From Deferribacteres bacterium (GTDB taxonomy: Bacteria > Nitrospirota > Thermodesulfovibrionia > UBA6902), in the NCBI GenBank assembly GCA_013152795.1, contig JAADFS010000190.1:1-5249 (forward strand): a DNA stretch of 5,249 nt, read 5' to 3'. The position numbers and the translations under genes were made by a program. The notes beneath the pieces are model-generated. The model had not been told where the DNA came from. It saw only the letters and a program-made list of their open reading frames with translations, and searched no databases. Shown one piece after another: positions 2,823 through 5,249 of the stretch (positions are counted from its first letter, which is position 1; every line of letters starts with the position of its first letter).

Positions 2823-5249
2823 TCCGAGCTTACCCCTTTGATGAAACAGTATCAGGATATAAAGAAAAACCACCCGGACGCCATTGTCTTCTTCCGCCTG
2901 GGGGACTTTTATGAGATGTTCGGGCAGGACGCGGTGATTGCCTCAAAGGTGCTGCAGATAACCCTCACAACGCGGGACAAGGGGAAGGCCAATCCCGTGC
3001 CAATGTGCGGTATTCCGCACTTCAGCTCGGAAAATTATCTCTCAAAGCTTGTCAGGGCGGGCCACAAGGTGGCGATCTGCGAACAGGTCGAAGAGCCCGG
3101 TGAAACAAGGGGGATTGTGAGGAGGGAGGTTGTCAGGGTTGTGACACCCGGGACATTCCTTCCCGACAATCCCAAGGAGAACAACTTCATACTCGGATTC
3201 TTCCGCAAGGAGAATATCTCGGGCATTGCGGTTGCGGATATCACGACCGGCGAGTTCCTGATCTACGAGACCCACAACAGTATCGAGGACGAGATAAGCA
3301 GGTTTCAGCCGAAAGAGATTCTCTATCCCTACAGTCTGAAGAATAATCCCGCGGTGATGAATCTCGGCGATTTTTACCTGACAGCCTATGACGACTGGTA
3401 CTTTGATTATATCGAGGCATACAGGAAGCTCATACGGCACTTCAGGGTTACATCCCTGGAGGGCTACGGATGCGAGGGCATGATAGTGGCCATTTCCGCT
3501 GCAGGGGCGCTCCTGAACTATCTTGAGGAGACCCAGAGAAATGCGCTCACCTTCAGAAGGATACGCGTATTAAGGCGCGAATCATGCATGCTGCTGGATG
3601 CGGCAACCCTGAAACACCTGGAAATCACGGCAAACATGCGGGGCGGGGGCACGGAAGGCAGTCTCCTGTGGGTTGTTGACGAGACACTCACTCCCATGGG
3701 GGGGAGGCTTCTGAGGACATGGCTCTTAAACCCCCTGCTCGACGCAGGGGCGATAAGGCAGAGGCAGGACGCGGTCGCTGCCCTCATGGGTGATCCGGCG
3801 GGGCTCTCAAAGATTCAGAAGATATTAAAAGGCATAGCCGATATCGAACGCCTCGCCTCAAAGATCGCCTCCGGCACCGCCAATGCGAGGGACCTCGTAT
3901 CGCTCAGGAATTCCCTCGCCATGTTGCCTGAGCTGAAAGAACTGCTGAGGCATTACGATGACGCGACGATCAACCGCGTGCTGCGGCGGATCAACGAATT
4001 GCATGAAACGCGGTCGCTTATTGAAAATGCAATCGCCGATGACCCTCCCCCCGGACTGAAGGACGGCGGGCTGATTAAAAAGGGCTTTGATGCAGGCGTG
4101 GATGAGCTGCGCGAGATAAGCAGCAGCGGGAAGGATTTTATCGCCTCGATTCAGTCAAGGGAGAGGGAGAAGACGGGGATATCCTCCCTGAAGGTGGGAT
4201 ACAACAGGGTCTTCGGCTATTACATAGAGGTCACAAAGGCCAATCTCTCCCAGGTGCCGGAGGAGTATATCAGAAAGCAGACACTCGTAAACGGCGAGAG
4301 ATTCATAACCCCGGAGCTGAAGGAATACGAGGCCAAGGTGCTGGGCGCCGACGAGAGGCTCAGGAACCTCGAATACGAGCTCTTTATCAAAATAAGAAAC
4401 GACATTGCCGCGGAGACCGAAACTCTCCAGGAGACCTCATCCGCGATCGCGGAGCTGGATGCGCTCCAGAGTTTCGCCCATGTTGCGGCGAAATACAATT
4501 ACGAGCGTCCGGTTGTCGATGACGGCTATACTATAAGCATCTCCGAGGGCAGACACCCTGTCATAGAGCGGCTGTCGGCAGGTGAGAAGTTCATACCCAA
4601 CGACGCCCTCATAGACTCGGGGGAAAACAATATCTCAATAATAACCGGCCCCAACATGGCCGGCAAATCGACCTACATGAGGCAGATAGCGCTTATCGTG
4701 CTCATGGCGCAGACAGGCTGCTATGTGCCGGCGAAAGAGGCGAGGATAGGCATCGCCGACAGGATATTCACCAGGATAGGTGCATCCGATGTCATAACCA
4801 GGGGACAGAGCACGTTCATGGTCGAGATGATAGAGACAGCCAACATACTGAACAATGCCACCCGGAGGAGCCTTATCCTGCTGGACGAGGTGGGCAGGGG
4901 GACGAGCACATTCGACGGAATCAGTATTGCATGGGCGGTCGTCGAGTATATCGCCGGGGAACTGAAGTCAAGAACCCTCTTCGCCACCCACTATCACGAG
5001 CTGACGGAGCTTTCACTTGTTCTTGACGGGGTGAAAAACCTGAATGTGGCGGTGAAGGAGTGGGGGGATGAGATAATCTTTCTCCGGAAAATCGAGGAAG
5101 GCGGGGCCGACAAGAGCTACGGCATACAGGTCGCGAGGCTTGCAGGCCTCCCGGAGAAAACCATCAGCAGGGCCAAAGAGATACTGTCCAACCTTGAGAA
5201 ATCCGAGCTGAATGAACTCGGCACCCCGAAGCTCGCCTATGCATCCGGC
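2820..5249 (+). CDS. mutS: DNA mismatch repair protein MutS, 3' end outside the window
   Basis: The 810 codons present have no stop and cover nearly all of a MutS1 protein (usually about 850-880 residues). MutS scans DNA, clamps on base mismatches and small loops, and with ATP recruits MutL. The N-terminus, MSELTPLMKQYQDIKKNHPD, is typical and fixes the start. The mismatch-wedge motif is Phe30-Tyr-Glu32 in GDFYEMF. The connector and lever/clamp regions follow, with KVGYNRVFGYYIEVTK at about 458-473. The ATPase domain has Walker A GPNMAGKST (610-618), RGQSTFMVEM, Walker B LLDE with Asp689-Glu690, the signature GRGTSTFDG, and ATHYHEL. All catalytic elements look intact. The cut-off part is the C-terminal tail, which in E. 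coli mediates tetramers. Its start codon lies inside the duplicated leader repeat; mutL is not seen. Confidence 0.98.
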   Translation, partial: MSELTPLMKQYQDIKKNHPDAIVFFRLGDFYEMFGQDAVIASKVLQITLTTRDKGKANPVPMCGIPHFSSENYLSKLVRAGHKVAICEQVEEPGETRGIVRREVVRVVTPGTFLPDNPKENNFILGFFRKENISGIAVADITTGEFLIYETHNSIEDEISRFQPKEILYPYSLKNNPAVMNLGDFYLTAYDDWYFDYIEAYRKLIRHFRVTSLEGYGCEGMIVAISAAGALLNYLEETQRNALTFRRIRVLRRESCMLLDAATLKHLEITANMRGGGTEGSLLWVVDETLTPMGGRLLRTWLLNPLLDAGAIRQRQDAVAALMGDPAGLSKIQKILKGIADIERLASKIASGTANARDLVSLRNSLAMLPELKELLRHYDDATINRVLRRINELHETRSLIENAIADDPPPGLKDGGLIKKGFDAGVDELREISSSGKDFIASIQSREREKTGISSLKVGYNRVFGYYIEVTKANLSQVPEEYIRKQTLVNGERFITPELKEYEAKVLGADERLRNLEYELFIKIRNDIAAETETLQETSSAIAELDALQSFAHVAAKYNYERPVVDDGYTISISEGRHPVIERLSAGEKFIPNDALIDSGENNISIITGPNMAGKSTYMRQIALIVLMAQTGCYVPAKEARIGIADRIFTRIGASDVITRGQSTFMVEMIETANILNNATRRSLILLDEVGRGTSTFDGISIAWAVVEYIAGELKSRTLFATHYHELTELSLVLDGVKNLNVAVKEWGDEIIFLRKIEEGGADKSYGIQVARLAGLPEKTISRAKEILSNLEKSELNELGTPKLAYASG

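Noticed and set aside
3035..4987. Several minus-strand frames of about 90-130 codons within mutS
   Set aside because: They are shadows of an intact mutS reading frame, without independent start signals.

Overview
The window looks like chromosomal DNA from a Gram-negative bacterium. It carries a lipid A (LpxL-type) acyltransferase, a small periplasmic ComEA-type protein and a long MutS. Frequent AGG/AGA arginine and ATA isoleucine codons at moderate GC, and the general look of the proteins, suggest Nitrospirota (Thermodesulfovibrio-like) or a deltaproteobacterial relative. That placement is inference only. No transposase, integrase, CRISPR array, rRNA or tRNA was seen.

Layout. On the minus strand, reading leftward, come a leader copy (1373-1447), a 48-codon small ORF (1229-1375), an LpxL/HtrB-family acyltransferase (256-1218), and then, behind its own extended -10 promoter, the first 26 codons of a transaldolase / fructose-6-phosphate aldolase (1-80). 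On the plus strand come a ComEA-like helix-hairpin-helix protein (start best placed at 1678), a 141-base structured spacer, a single-domain PilZ c-di-GMP receptor (2140-2538), a 281-base structured intergenic region, and mutS (2820 to the window end, 810 codons, 3' end cut off).

The proteins are ordinary; the unusual content lies between them. A segment of about 75 bases directly upstream of mutS, running through its start codon, is repeated in inverted orientation at 1373-1447, where it runs through the start codon of the small ORF ahead of lpxL. Hand alignment gives about 66 matches in 76 columns. Both copies hold a GC hairpin with a purine loop, then a TATAA-containing stretch, then an AGGA ribosome-binding site and ATG. 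A third, partial copy at 1261-1298 faces the second and overlaps the small ORF. The two full copies point outward and bracket comEA and pilZ. They could be a shared post-transcriptional regulatory leader, a dispersed repeat carrying translation signals, or recombination substrates.

Other structure: a 17-bp tandem repeat abutting the leader near lpxL; a long imperfect stem (2639-2692) downstream of a plausible sigma70 promoter ahead of mutS; two GC-rich hairpins sharing a 10-base direct repeat between comEA and pilZ; and a hairpin repeat plus G-run cluster in the transaldolase leader.

Functionally the window joins envelope synthesis (LpxL), DNA uptake (ComEA), c-di-GMP response (PilZ) and mismatch repair (MutS). 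Only the shared leader gives sequence evidence of common control, and it links the lpxL unit with mutS.
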